The notes: a model not told the origin generated them from the letters alone. Positions 7,782 through 16,129 are shown, counted from the first letter of the stretch. The stretch is 64,000 nt of DNA from JAKAFX01 sp049965715 (GCA_049965715.1 JBMFWA010000009.1:1-64000), one strand, 5' to 3'. A program made the numbers and translations.

Positions 7782-8846
7782 TCAAAGTTTTCTTCTCCTG
7801 TATACCGAATAAGGGAATGCGATAAACGCGATTCCAATCACCAGCCCAATGGATATCAGTTCAGAGTGCAGCACTATAAAGTTGACAATCTGGTTCTGGT
7901 AGTACACGAAAGATCCGGGACCGAGAGAAATTCCAGGTACCGTGATATAGGGGTCCTGAGAGATTGAAATGGTACTGTTGGGGAGAGCGTATGAGTAGAC
8001 AAGCAAAGCCCCATCTTTAATGTCCCTTGGTGGAGAGAAATTGAGCTGGGCACTTGTATTCCCGTTGATTCTGTATGCCTCAGGCCACCAGTACAGGAAT
8101 TTGGAATGGCTGAGCCCACCAGAATCAACAAGTGCAACACCGGAGTAGTTTCCAGCGTCATTGTTTTTAATCATTCCCTGAAAGGTTGCAGGCATCAGAC
8201 CTGAATTGTTATAAGTGCCCCTGACTCTCTCTATCATGATCAATCTGCCTCCATTGGTTATACTGTTGTCGAAGACAATATTGAAAGAAACCTCAATGGT
8301 GGAGTTATTCAATGCATAGTTGTGATCAAAATTCGCTGTGCGGTTAATGGCGGTCAGGTTCAAAGGCAACGTGTAATGCGACACATTCACAAATATCTCA
8401 GCATTAATGGAAGGTAACGGCATAAAGTTAAAATTTCCGTAGCGGCCAAAACTGGAGCCGAATGTGGTGTTATTGAACACTGTTCCGTTTATATCCATTG
8501 TGTGAAATGGCTGAAATGTGGCAGGAAGCGAATAGGAAATGTTGCCGCCAGGCAGTTTTGAAATATTCCACGTTTCGTTACCGAACTCAATATAGTACGG
8601 CACTTTCATGAAATGGTTCTCACCGAACATTACTGGAAGCTGAAAGTCTTCATTGACCAGCAGAACAATCGCCGTGAAATCGAAAGAAAGGGAGTCACCC
8701 CTTGAAACATTGATCTGCAGTGCAGGAGTCCTGTCCAGGCGCACCTGCATTCCGCTGTCACCGGGACTGCTGGCATACACGCCTGAAGAAGAAATCAATA
8801 AGACCATCATGATAACAGCGAAAAACGAGATCAAATATTTCTTCAC
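7782..8846 (-). CDS. Secreted, C-terminally anchored surface protein, unknown function
   Basis: A 354-residue protein with an N-terminal signal peptide (about 1-26, ending VYASS), a long beta-rich extracellular domain with many N-glycosylation sequons, and one C-terminal membrane helix (about 322-345) followed by RRRKL. The topology is an ectodomain anchored outside the cell with a five-residue basic tail inside. I do not recognise the domain. The abundance of Asn, Ser and Tyr fits surface proteins of acidophilic archaea. It is a single gene. An AT-rich promoter lies in 8865-8882 upstream of its ATG. Confidence 0.65.
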   Translation of the reverse strand: MKKYLISFFAVIMMVLLISSSGVYASSPGDSGMQVRLDRTPALQINVSRGDSLSFDFTAIVLLVNEDFQLPVMFGENHFMKVPYYIEFGNETWNISKLPGGNISYSLPATFQPFHTMDINGTVFNNTTFGSSFGRYGNFNFMPLPSINAEIFVNVSHYTLPLNLTAINRTANFDHNYALNNSTIEVSFNIVFDNSITNGGRLIMIERVRGTYNNSGLMPATFQGMIKNNDAGNYSGVALVDSGGLSHSKFLYWWPEAYRINGNTSAQLNFSPPRDIKDGALLVYSYALPNSTISISQDPYITVPGISLGPGSFVYYQNQIVNFIVLHSELISIGLVIGIAFIAFPYSVYRRRKL

Positions 8847-8900
8847 GATGTTAATATTAATGCTGTAAATAATTTATTTTTGGTACAAAAATTATGGAAC

Positions 8901-9059
8901 TCAGAGAAATTCTTCCTCAAGCTCAAGCATAACCTCATTCAGGACTTCCTCAAACGTCATTGCACTGAACTCTCTGAGGCCACCGATTTCTGTTCTCAGC
9001 TTTGCTATGTAATCCTCATCTTCCTTTACGAATTCAATGTTGCAAATCAGTTCCTGCAT
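8901..9059 (-). CDS. Small acidic protein, 52 residues
   Basis: The minus strand carries a 52-codon frame from ATG (9057-9059) to TGA (8901-8903). The product begins MQELICNIEF and ends in LELEEEFL. It is strongly acidic and probably helical in its second half. GAGGAT lies seven bases before the ATG, and CTATATG about 30 bases before it, giving both a ribosome binding site and a promoter. No family is recognised. The overlapping plus-strand frame at 8880-9080 has an atypical composition and lacks such signals. Confidence 0.5.
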   Translation of the reverse strand: MQELICNIEFVKEDEDYIAKLRTEIGGLREFSAMTFEEVLNEVMLELEEEFL

Positions 9060-9277
9060 GAAAATCCTCTTGCCCCATAGACAGCATATAGAAATAGTTT
9101 ACCTTCGGTATTATGCTGGAAAGGGCAAAGTTGGCACAACGCTCACCCATGAACCAGAATAAACAGATCAATGCCCAAAAAGGCAGGTTTTCCTTCATAG
9201 AAGCTGACAAATCAGTGACTTGCGAGGCAAAGACAAACTGATCACATAACTAATTTAACAGAAGGTAATCCGGGCAT

Positions 9278-10714
9278 GTGTTCATAATCCGATACTCAGA
9301 ACTTGGACTGAAAGGGCCAAGGGCAAGATCTCAGATGGAGGCCAGACTGATTTCCAATCTGACGGAGAAACTGAAGAGGAAAAATATTCAGGCTGAAATC
9401 AGGAAAGAATCCGGAAGGATATTTCTATACAGCGATGCCAGTAATCTGGATCTGTCCGAGTGCATCTCGGCCGTTTTTGGTATCAAATCGTTTTCTTATG
9501 CTGAGGAGGCGGATTTCGACTCTCTTGAAGACATTATCTCACACGCAAAGGAGAGGTTCAGTGCTGAAGTATCCGGGAAAAAATTCGTTGTGCGTGCCAG
9601 GAGGTTCGGTGAACATACATTCACATCTATCGATGTGGAAAGAGAAGTAGGGGCTGCACTTTTCCCTTACTCGTCAGGAGTTTCCATCAAGAACCCCGAG
9701 GTCAGAATATTCATTGAGATACGAAAGAAGAAGGTATACTACTTTGATAACATAAATCAAGGTCCGGGAGGTCTTCCGCTTGGTTCACAGGGAAAGGTCG
9801 TCTCCCTCATGTCAGGTGGCATAGATTCTCCTGTCGCAACCTGGATGATTATGAGAAGGGGCTGTCCTGCTGATATTGTATTCGTATCTCTTGCACATCC
9901 CGTGGACACCATAGAGTTCACAGAACAGCTTATCAGGTTCTGTGACAGATGGTGCAATGGTTATGACCCTTACGTACATATTATTGAGGGATCAGTGATT
10001 GTCCAGAGTCTCAACGACAGCCAGCTTTTCACCTACCCAAACGTGTCATTCAAGAAGATACTTTACAGGCTGGCGGAAAGGATATCCAACCAGTCAGGGT
10101 CATATGGCATAGTTACCGGAGAATCGATCGGACAGGTATCTTCTCAGACAGTAGAAAACCTTTATTCACTGAGCATGTCGATTCATGTGCCTGTTTTAAG
10201 ACCGCTGGTTGGAATGGACAAGGACGAAATAACATTGAAATGCGGCAAAATCGGAGCGCTCCCCATGGAAAGCCTGGGCGAATTCTGTTCAATTTTTGCA
10301 AAAAATCCCATCACAAAAATTCGGCCTGATCAGCTTGATAAGGATATTGTCCCGGATCAGATGATCGAGAAGATTCTGGCAGGTGAGACAGTTCTCAGGG
10401 GGTCAGAAATCGGACGGTATCATGATCAGTTAGTCAGGGAGAATGCCACAAAAACTGTCATCGAATCTCCTGACTTCATAATCGATCTGAGAAACAAGGA
10501 GGACTATAATCAGTGGCACTATCCCGGCGCAATATCACTCAGTCTAAATGACCTCGCCAGATTCTCCTCAGAGAATCCAGGGAAGAAATACCTGCTCTAC
10601 TGCAAGAAAGGTCTCCAGAGTGCAGCCGGTGCTGTGATGCTATCCAAACTGGGGAACGAGGCAATGTTTGCTAACATTGAATATATGAAGAATATGATGC
10701 AGAGGAAGCGATAA
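9278..10714 (+). CDS. thiI: tRNA 4-thiouridine synthetase ThiI with rhodanese domain
   Basis: Makes 4-thiouridine in tRNA and may also supply sulfur for thiazole. The order in 478 residues is an N-terminal ferredoxin-like domain and THUMP (about 1-165), a PP-loop ATP pyrophosphatase (SGGIDSP, 179-185), and a C-terminal rhodanese domain (about 395-478) with the persulfide Cys in LLYCKKG (C442). A second Cys in GEFCSIF can form the usual disulfide partner. Rhodanese-fused ThiI is typical of gamma-proteobacteria and of Thermoplasma relatives. The start is GTG, with an AT-rich box near 9247-9258. It runs tail to tail with the next gene. Confidence 0.93.
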   Translation: MFIIRYSELGLKGPRARSQMEARLISNLTEKLKRKNIQAEIRKESGRIFLYSDASNLDLSECISAVFGIKSFSYAEEADFDSLEDIISHAKERFSAEVSGKKFVVRARRFGEHTFTSIDVEREVGAALFPYSSGVSIKNPEVRIFIEIRKKKVYYFDNINQGPGGLPLGSQGKVVSLMSGGIDSPVATWMIMRRGCPADIVFVSLAHPVDTIEFTEQLIRFCDRWCNGYDPYVHIIEGSVIVQSLNDSQLFTYPNVSFKKILYRLAERISNQSGSYGIVTGESIGQVSSQTVENLYSLSMSIHVPVLRPLVGMDKDEITLKCGKIGALPMESLGEFCSIFAKNPITKIRPDQLDKDIVPDQMIEKILAGETVLRGSEIGRYHDQLVRENATKTVIESPDFIIDLRNKEDYNQWHYPGAISLSLNDLARFSSENPGKKYLLYCKKGLQSAAGAVMLSKLGNEAMFANIEYMKNMMQRKR

Positions 10715-10716
10715 CC

Positions 10717-11190
10717 TCATATCTTTCCTGCCGCGTCAAGTGCCAATTTTACCGCTTCCTCTGCTGAACTGGCTTTCAGGAAGACGCCTTCATTATCCTT
10801 TCTGGTCTTTATCTCCATGGTTCCGATTGCAACCACGGTCTTCCCTTCAGATATTGCAAAGTAAGCTTCAGTGTGTGTTCCAGTCGAGCCGTCTATGGCA
10901 ATCACGGCATCCCCGCCCCTGACCACAAGGAAATCCCTGGCGAATCCTATGCCAGTGGGTAAACTGACTGTCAGGTACCGGTTTGCATTCTCCCTGTCCA
11001 TCCCGGGAAGGATCCCGATAGAGATACCGCCGTTTTCGTTGGCACCTTTAGCTACACACTCCATGACTCCCGTGAGGCCACCGCAGACCACGATGGCATG
11101 GTTCTGTGCAAGGAGTTTTCCCACTTTATATGCAATTTCACAATACTCCTGAGTGACAATACTTCCTCCGATCACTGAAATGTAGACCAT
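10717..11190 (-). CDS. TIGR00725 (SLOG/LOG-like Rossmann) protein
   Basis: A 157-residue single-domain protein with a Rossmann-like nucleotide-binding fold. The opening ISVIGGSIV, the loop CGGLTGVMECVAKGA and the later GSTGTHTEA match the TIGR00725 branch of the LOG/SLOG superfamily, related to lysine-decarboxylase-like and molybdenum-cofactor-carrier-like proteins. The PGGxGTxxE motif of true LOG phosphoribohydrolases is modified, so the activity is unknown. It faces the rhodanese gene from a shared intergenic region of about 90 bases. Confidence 0.75.
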   Translation of the reverse strand: MVYISVIGGSIVTQEYCEIAYKVGKLLAQNHAIVVCGGLTGVMECVAKGANENGGISIGILPGMDRENANRYLTVSLPTGIGFARDFLVVRGGDAVIAIDGSTGTHTEAYFAISEGKTVVAIGTMEIKTRKDNEGVFLKASSAEEAVKLALDAAGKI

Positions 11191-11231
11191 GGAACGTGAA
11201 TCACTGACAGGATAACAAACATTGTTATTTT

Positions 11232-11251
11232 TACATAATACTACATAATAC
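11232..11251. repeat. Tandem 10-base repeat in a divergent promoter
   Basis: TACATAATAC occurs twice in direct succession (11232-11241 and 11242-11251), followed by TTATTAAC, which may be the TATA element of the rhodanese gene (ATG at 11282). A second short tandem, TCAATAT twice, follows near 11262-11275. The arrangement could be a regulator site, or chance in AT-rich DNA. Confidence 0.4.
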
Positions 11252-11281
11252 TTATTAACAAGTCAATATTCAATATCAGAA

Positions 11282-11647
11282 ATGGAACTAGAGGATGAGA
11301 GAGAAGAAGTGAGAGTGATCCATCCTGTAGATTTTGCAGAACTGATGGAAAAGGCGGGAATAGAGAAAACCATGGTGATCGACGTCAGGGAACCGTGGGA
11401 ATATGACAGCAATTCCGGGCATGTACCAAAATCAATTCTGATACCAATGATGTCGATACCGGACAAACTGGACGAAATCAGGAGACACAGCGGCAAGCAT
11501 ATAGGTCTCATATGCCACTCAGGAGAAAGAAGCTACTATGCCTGCCAGTACCTCATGGAAAATGGAATAAAGAACGTCTACTCAATCGACGGTGGCTTGA
11601 TAAAATGGTCAAGATTTGGTCTCGATCTTGAGTTCACCGGGGAATAA
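11282..11647 (+). CDS. Single-domain rhodanese (sulfurtransferase)
   Basis: A 121-residue cytoplasmic rhodanese. The strand VIDVREPWEY (32-41) and active-site loop CHSGERS with Cys78 are intact, so it should carry a persulfide. The GHVPKSILIP element is the usual CH2A-like segment. The loop length fits sulfurtransferases of the GlpE/PspE type rather than Cdc25-like phosphatases. It lies between thiI, which has its own rhodanese domain, and trmI. A role in tRNA thiolation or Fe-S work is possible but not shown. Confidence 0.85.
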   Translation: MELEDEREEVRVIHPVDFAELMEKAGIEKTMVIDVREPWEYDSNSGHVPKSILIPMMSIPDKLDEIRRHSGKHIGLICHSGERSYYACQYLMENGIKNVYSIDGGLIKWSRFGLDLEFTGE

Positions 11648-11677
11648 CGATTACATTACCGGTTATTCAACCTGCCA

Positions 11678-11688
11678 CAAATATAATT
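11678..11688 (+). promoter_or_regulatory. TATA-like box for trmI
   Basis: CAAATATAATT is centred about 28 bases before the ATG at 11711, with no ribosome binding site between. This is consistent with a leaderless transcript. Confidence 0.45.
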
Positions 11689-11710
11689 GTATTGATCATA
11701 TACATACGCC

Positions 11711-12466
11711 ATGTACGTTATATCCGGAAAAAAGGGAAAAGGATTCATTGATGCCGAGGAGGGCAAAATCAGGATTGGCAAAGACACAATACCCGTGAAA
11801 CCATCGTTAGTGATAGATTCAGGGGACAGGATCACTGTAAAGGGGAATGAATTCTGTGTCCTGCCTTTTAACCCAACGTTTTCTGGGGACATATCAGAAA
11901 GGGGACCTCAGATAATACAACCATACGATGCTGCAGCAATCATATTCTATTCTGGCATAGGCCATGGCTCAAAGGTGATCGAATCGGGAAGCGGATCCGG
12001 AATTCTCACATCGTTCATACTATGGTCAATAGGAGAAGGGGGACAGCTGAAGTGCATAGACATTAACGAGAAGAACCTACAGCTCACCAGGGAAAATATA
12101 AGGAGGTTTGGCATTCAAGGAAATGTCAGCTATGTCCATGGAGACATCAGGAGTTACAGCGGAGAAAAGGGAAACGATTCCATAATCCTTGATATACCCG
12201 ATCCATGGCTTGCGATGGAAAGCTGTTCAAAACTCCTCAAAAACGGCGGATCAATTGTGACATACTGTCCCAATTTCAACCAGACAGAAAAGACAGTTCT
12301 TGCAATGGAAAAACATGGCTTCTATCACAGGTTGAGCTTTGAGCTTATAAAGAGAGATCTCATAGTGAGGGAAGGATCGACCAGGCCGGATGATATTGCG
12401 ATCAGTCATACCGGTTTCATCTCTGTGGGATACAAGGTTGTGCAGAACAGCACCAGTATATTCTGA
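11711..12466 (+). CDS. trmI: tRNA (adenine-N1)-methyltransferase, TrmI family
   Basis: Class I SAM-dependent methyltransferase that in archaea makes m1A at positions 57 and/or 58 of the tRNA T loop. In 251 residues there is an N-terminal beta domain (1-65), the QIIQPYDAAAI linker typical of TrmI, SAM motif I at 89-100 (VIESGSGSGILT) and the catalytic-region motif LDIPDPW at about 159-165. It is slightly short at the C-terminus but complete. It is a single gene with its own promoter. Confidence 0.87.
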   Translation: MYVISGKKGKGFIDAEEGKIRIGKDTIPVKPSLVIDSGDRITVKGNEFCVLPFNPTFSGDISERGPQIIQPYDAAAIIFYSGIGHGSKVIESGSGSGILTSFILWSIGEGGQLKCIDINEKNLQLTRENIRRFGIQGNVSYVHGDIRSYSGEKGNDSIILDIPDPWLAMESCSKLLKNGGSIVTYCPNFNQTEKTVLAMEKHGFYHRLSFELIKRDLIVREGSTRPDDIAISHTGFISVGYKVVQNSTSIF

Positions 12467-12642
12467 CTCCAAATTTCAAATATTATTGGCATAATCTGGT
12501 ACAATAGTGGTCAGTATCTGTGATTATGGCATATAAATACATTATAATATACAGAAAAGCCCAGGAATACGACTTCCAGATAATACAATTAGTCAATGAT
12601 ATTTAAACAAATTTAGGCATAATTACTATATAGTAAAACCGA

Positions 12643-13827
12643 ATGAAAAAACTTATGGTACTAAATAATCAGGTACAACTATTAAACCATCCGGAAGTTG
12701 ATGAAAGCCATAAAATGTCTGACTGGCATAGATACATGGGAGCCCTTGGATCCATGGTCAAATCTAGGCTTATAACGCATAAACCATTCTTCCTTGCCCA
12801 TGCGATGACCTTCGGATGCAACTCAAGATGCAAGAGCTGCACTTACTGGAAAAACACCCCAAGAATGAAGGAGGATCTGTCCACCGAAGGAGTGTTCCAG
12901 CTGCTAGATGAAGCATATGATGCAGGCATGCGTGGTTATTACATGTTCGGCGGAGAGCCGCTCATAAGGAGGGATATAGGCAGGATCACTGATTATGCAA
13001 AGGCGAAAGGTTTCATCACTGTCATGAACACAAACGGATCCTTCCTGGAGAAGAAGGCACACGAGCTGGAGAATCTTGATTTTGCATTTGTGTCGGTGGA
13101 TTATTACAATGAATATGATGATTTCATCAGAGGAAGACCCGGTACATTCAACGAAGTCATGCGGGGCATAGATGCAGTGAAGAAGATCGGCAAGACAAAG
13201 GTGTCCCTTGTCACAACGATCAGCAGACTCAACTGGGATGCAATAAGGCCCATGGCTCAGCTGGCGCAGAATCTGGGGATAGGCATTTCATTCAATTCAA
13301 TAGAGCAGTCTCTTGACTTCGGCCAGACAGACGAAACAACAACGCCGAACTTTGAGATAGGCCTGGAGGACGGTAAACTCCACGAATTCTACGAGATACT
13401 TCTGGACTTGAAAAGGGAGGGCTACCCGCTGATGGAGACAGAAGAGGTCCTTGAGGACTTCGTTGCAGGAAAACCATGGACATGCCACTTTCCAAAGATG
13501 TTCGTTTACGTGACCCCGGACAAACAGATCTACAACTGCGACTACACCTATGCATACGATCTGAGGAAAGGCTCATTCAAGGAATATTTCGATAGCCAGG
13601 ACTTCAAGGATTATGTTCGTAAGTCTGAGACATGCAACAGATGCGTCCGTACATGCGTGAGAGGGTATTCATACACTTACAACCTGTGGCCAAGGCAGCT
13701 ATGGGGCCTGGCAGGAGAGGCCAGAAACCTTTTCAATAAACCCTCTATAACTGGAGATGAGGACATACAGGGACGCATGGAATTTGCCATCAAACAGGGT
13801 GTAAAAGCGCAGAACAGAACCAATTAG
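12643..13827 (+). CDS. Radical SAM enzyme with a C-terminal Cys-rich region, substrate unknown
   Basis: A 394-residue protein. The radical SAM cluster motif is CNSRCKSC (C59, C63, C66), followed by the GGEP motif (MFGGEPL) and the TNG motif of SAM binding. The C-terminal third holds further cysteines: one after PWT, one in YNCDY, then a CxxCxxxC group (CNRCVRTC). These could ligate a SPASM/twitch-like auxiliary cluster. It resembles the MoaA/PqqE/HpnH sort of architecture without matching one I know. No B12 domain is present. ATG 12643 is used here. ATG 12655 lies 27 bases after ACTATATAGT and may be the leaderless start. It is a single-gene unit. Confidence 0.8.
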   Translation: MKKLMVLNNQVQLLNHPEVDESHKMSDWHRYMGALGSMVKSRLITHKPFFLAHAMTFGCNSRCKSCTYWKNTPRMKEDLSTEGVFQLLDEAYDAGMRGYYMFGGEPLIRRDIGRITDYAKAKGFITVMNTNGSFLEKKAHELENLDFAFVSVDYYNEYDDFIRGRPGTFNEVMRGIDAVKKIGKTKVSLVTTISRLNWDAIRPMAQLAQNLGIGISFNSIEQSLDFGQTDETTTPNFEIGLEDGKLHEFYEILLDLKREGYPLMETEEVLEDFVAGKPWTCHFPKMFVYVTPDKQIYNCDYTYAYDLRKGSFKEYFDSQDFKDYVRKSETCNRCVRTCVRGYSYTYNLWPRQLWGLAGEARNLFNKPSITGDEDIQGRMEFAIKQGVKAQNRTN

Positions 13828-13898
13828 ACTTCCCTGTTACGGAATCCTGCGAAATGTTCTCCTTAGTTTCCAAACATACTTCTTGAATACTATACGAA

Positions 13899-13906
13899 TT
13901 TTTTTT
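13899..13906 (+). terminator. T-tract downstream of the radical SAM gene
   Basis: A run of eight T residues on the plus strand, about 75 bases after the stop codon of the radical SAM gene and before tRNA-Tyr on the other strand. Archaeal transcription often ends at such tracts. No clear hairpin precedes it. Confidence 0.3.
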
Positions 13907-13936
13907 AGATTAAGCACCCCGGTGAAAAATTGAAAA

Positions 13937-14039
13937 TCCCGGCTTCCGGATTTGAACCAGAGACCTGCGGATTACGGCGGTATTCCTATTCCGGATTTTC
14001 CTCTACAGTCCGCCGCTCTACCAACTGAGCTAAGCCGGG
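13937..14039 (-). tRNA. tRNA-Tyr (GTA) with a 30-base intron
   Basis: On the minus strand the acceptor CCCGGCT pairs with AGCCGGG (13938-13944), followed by discriminator A. The C1-G72 pair is the archaeal tRNA-Tyr identity element. The anticodon loop is CTGTAGA (anticodon GTA) in a GCGGA/TCCGC stem, and the T arm is TCTGG/CCGGA around TTCAAAT. Exon 1 is 14003-14039 and exon 2 is 13937-13972. CCA is not encoded. A TATA box lies about 29 bases upstream. Confidence 0.93.
13973..14002 (-). other. tRNA-Tyr intron at the canonical 37/38 site
   Basis: A 30-base insert between G37 and A38 of the anticodon loop. It begins AGGAAAATCC and ends in CCGCCGTA. The 5' exon (GGCGG) can pair with CCGCC near the intron's 3' end, as expected for the bulge-helix-bulge substrate of archaeal splicing endonuclease. 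Removal gives a perfect 73-base tRNA. Confidence 0.85.
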
Positions 14040-14061
14040 ATTAGACGAGATATGCTTTGCT

Positions 14062-14074
14062 CTATAAAATTTTA
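14062..14074 (-). promoter_or_regulatory. TATA-like box for tRNA-Tyr
   Basis: The minus-strand sequence ATAAAATTTTATA is centred about 29 bases upstream of the 5' end of the tRNA, the usual archaeal spacing to the transcription start. Confidence 0.5.
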
Positions 14075-14211
14075 TGTTTGCATCCTGAAATGAGGAGGCG
14101 TAAGATTTGGATTCAAATATGTCGAATGTAGAAAAAGTTATGTTCTTATTATCATACCTAAGATTCAACTAGGTTAGGATTCCACGGTTTCTATTATTTA
14201 GGTGATGATAA

Positions 14212-14559
14212 ATGTCAGGGGTATATGATGACAAGGACGAAGGAATGGAAGTTTCCGCAGTCACGAGTTCTATCAAGAAATTTTATGAGGGAAAGATTGT
14301 CACTGCACTTGTGGGCATCAAAACAGATGTCAACAGGGTCGATCAGGTGGCAAAAAATTTATCGGGGAACAAGGGAGTAGAGGATATTTTCATCGTGACG
14401 GGAGACTTTGACATTGTCATCAAGGTGAGATTCCCGGAATTCTGGAATCTTCAGGAATTTCTCGTTGAGGAACTGAGCAAATTGCCCGGAGTGAAGGAGT
14501 CAAAAACAATGATGGTCCTTTCAACAATAAAGGATATGGGAAGAACATTCGGGAGGTAA
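14212..14559 (+). CDS. Stand-alone Lrp/AsnC ligand-binding (RAM) domain protein
   Basis: A 115-residue protein. From about residue 28, the stretch IVTALVGIKTDVNRVDQVAKNL, the segment VEDIFIVTGDFDIVIKV, and the end of the domain in GVKESKTMMVLST are the alpha/beta sandwich of the Lrp/AsnC regulators. No helix-turn-helix is present. Such stand-alone RAM proteins bind amino acids or modulate full-length Lrp proteins. The start ATG is preceded by GGTGAT six bases upstream, a good ribosome binding site. The UPF0147 gene starts four bases after its stop, so the two share a transcript. Confidence 0.8.
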   Translation: MSGVYDDKDEGMEVSAVTSSIKKFYEGKIVTALVGIKTDVNRVDQVAKNLSGNKGVEDIFIVTGDFDIVIKVRFPEFWNLQEFLVEELSKLPGVKESKTMMVLSTIKDMGRTFGR

Positions 14560-14563
14560 TAAA

Positions 14564-14821
14564 ATGAACAAACAACTATTTGATGAGGTGATAAACCTGC
14601 TGGACGAGTTGTCCCAGGACACATCCGTACCAAAGAACGTGAGGAAGCATGCATCAGACTCGAAAACTGTCTTAAACAGGGCCAGCCAGAGTCTTGATCT
14701 TAGATGCGCCACAGTGATTTCGAAGCTGGACGAACTGACCAATGATCCAAACGTACCGCAACTCGGCAGAACTTCGCTGTATACCATAATAAGCAAGCTG
14801 GAAGCTCTGGCCAAATCCTGA
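14564..14821 (+). CDS. UPF0147 family protein
   Basis: An 85-residue all-helical protein with the conserved pattern VINLLDELSQDTSVPKNVR and then LDELTNDPNVPQLGRTSLYTI, a family found across archaea and of unknown function. The two internal repeats of helix-DxSVP/DPNVP suggest a duplicated helical hairpin. GGAGGT lies six bases before the ATG, giving a strong ribosome binding site as expected for a second gene in an operon. Confidence 0.88.
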   Translation: MNKQLFDEVINLLDELSQDTSVPKNVRKHASDSKTVLNRASQSLDLRCATVISKLDELTNDPNVPQLGRTSLYTIISKLEALAKS

Positions 14822-14893
14822 AAGCAAAGAGACCGAATTTTTAATATATAACAATAAATATTTATATTATTAATAAATTAAGCATGGATAGTT

Positions 14894-15253
14894 ATGGTAA
14901 TTTCTGAAGAAAGCAACAAGTTGGCGAAATACCTCATAATATCAGATATCCCGAGGAGCGTTGCGTACACCCTTGTGTACATAAGGGACAAGGGCGAGAT
15001 TACAAGCGTTGAAATAGAGAGGGAAACCAGTCTGAGGCAGCCCGAGGTATCAATTGCCATGCAATGGCTGAGGAGAAAAGGCTGGATCAACAAACGTAAC
15101 ATGAAGAAGGAGGGAAAGGGCAGACCCATTCATGGATACAAACTTTCAAAAACATTCAACGAGATCCTTGAGGAAATCATACAGGATCTGAGCAACAAGA
15201 TCGGCGAGATAAACCAGACCATCGCGGAGCTCAAGAGCTATCAGAAACAGTAG
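14894..15253 (+). CDS. Winged-helix transcriptional regulator
   Basis: A 119-residue DNA-binding protein. The helix-turn-helix covers about 32-67 (GEITSVEIERETSLRQPEVSIAM, then WLRRKGWI), with a basic wing (KKEGKGRPIHGYKL) and a C-terminal helix of about 35 residues suited to dimerisation. It is related to the archaeal MarR/TrmB-like regulators. The upstream region 14841-14880 is extremely AT-rich and contains the 12-base palindrome ATAAATATTTAT at 14854-14865, which could be an autoregulatory site. Target genes are unknown. Confidence 0.75.
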   Translation: MVISEESNKLAKYLIISDIPRSVAYTLVYIRDKGEITSVEIERETSLRQPEVSIAMQWLRRKGWINKRNMKKEGKGRPIHGYKLSKTFNEILEEIIQDLSNKIGEINQTIAELKSYQKQ

Positions 15254-15288
15254 ATTCTCCATTGGAAAATTTCTCCAAATAATTTATT

Positions 15289-15966
15289 TTATTGTTTTCT
15301 GCTGAAATCCACGACCTCAACATCAGAATCCCTGCCCAGCAGCAGGGTATCGGCAAGATTGGTGAATATTCCAACCTCGACGACCCCCGGGATCATTTTT
15401 ATGCTCTGTTCCATGTGGACGGGATTTGATATTATTCCGAAGTGGCAGTCCAGTATGAGGTTTCCGTTGTCAGTGTAAAAATTCCCGCCGTCTCTGAACT
15501 TGCAGGATCCTCCCAGCCTTTCCAGGTTGTAACGCGTGTTCTGGGAAAGAAATGGGTTGACCTCGACGGGAATGCCAAAATTTCCTATTCCCTCAGGATG
15601 TAGTTTTGTGCTGTCAGCAATGATGATAACTTTTCTGCTGTTGTAAGCAACGATTTTCTCCCTGAACAGTGCTCCTCCTCCGCCCTTGATCATGTTCCCG
15701 TTGCCATCTATCTCGTCGGCCCCGTCAACATCAACATCAATTTTCGATATGTTGTCAAAAACCTGTATTCCCAGGGATTTTGCCAATTGTTCAGTATTCC
15801 TGGACGTGGCCACGCATCGCACCGAAAGTCCCTGCCCAATCTCCTCCGCAAGCTTTTCTATGAAGAATTTTACAGTGGTACCAGTTCCGAGACCAACGAC
15901 GTCACCATCTTTCACATAACTGAGTGCTGAGTATGCCGAATTTTTCTTTTCGGTTTCTGTGTTCAT
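15289..15966 (-). CDS. rpiA: Ribose-5-phosphate isomerase A
   Basis: Interconverts ribose 5-phosphate and ribulose 5-phosphate. The 225-residue protein has the family's phosphate loop GLGTGTT (22-28), the segment VDGADEIDG with catalytic Asp residues, and GGGGALFREKIVA with the catalytic Glu and Lys. Its length is usual. It stands alone on the minus strand between two plus-strand units. In an archaeon lacking the oxidative pentose pathway it would serve nucleotide precursor supply. Confidence 0.94.
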   Translation of the reverse strand: MNTETEKKNSAYSALSYVKDGDVVGLGTGTTVKFFIEKLAEEIGQGLSVRCVATSRNTEQLAKSLGIQVFDNISKIDVDVDGADEIDGNGNMIKGGGGALFREKIVAYNSRKVIIIADSTKLHPEGIGNFGIPVEVNPFLSQNTRYNLERLGGSCKFRDGGNFYTDNGNLILDCHFGIISNPVHMEQSIKMIPGVVEVGIFTNLADTLLLGRDSDVEVVDFSRKQ

Positions 15967-16129
15967 ATGATGGTATATTTTTCATTTGAATTTAACTGTA
16001 GTTATTTGAGTTTGTCTTTCAGGTAAATCTGTTCGTTATGAATCGTACAGCCTCAAACACTGGAATATGAGTAATAACACGGAATGAGTGATAAAATTTT
16101 ATTAGAATCGTAATCATAAATGATGAATC

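Noticed and set aside
8880..9080. Plus-strand frame of 66 codons
   Set aside because: It is the antisense of the 52-codon minus-strand gene, which has a promoter, ribosome binding site and more protein-like composition.
14841..14880. AT-rich palindromes before the regulator gene as a defined operator
   Set aside because: In DNA this AT-rich, palindromes of 10-12 bases arise often by chance; mentioned with the gene but not called as a site.
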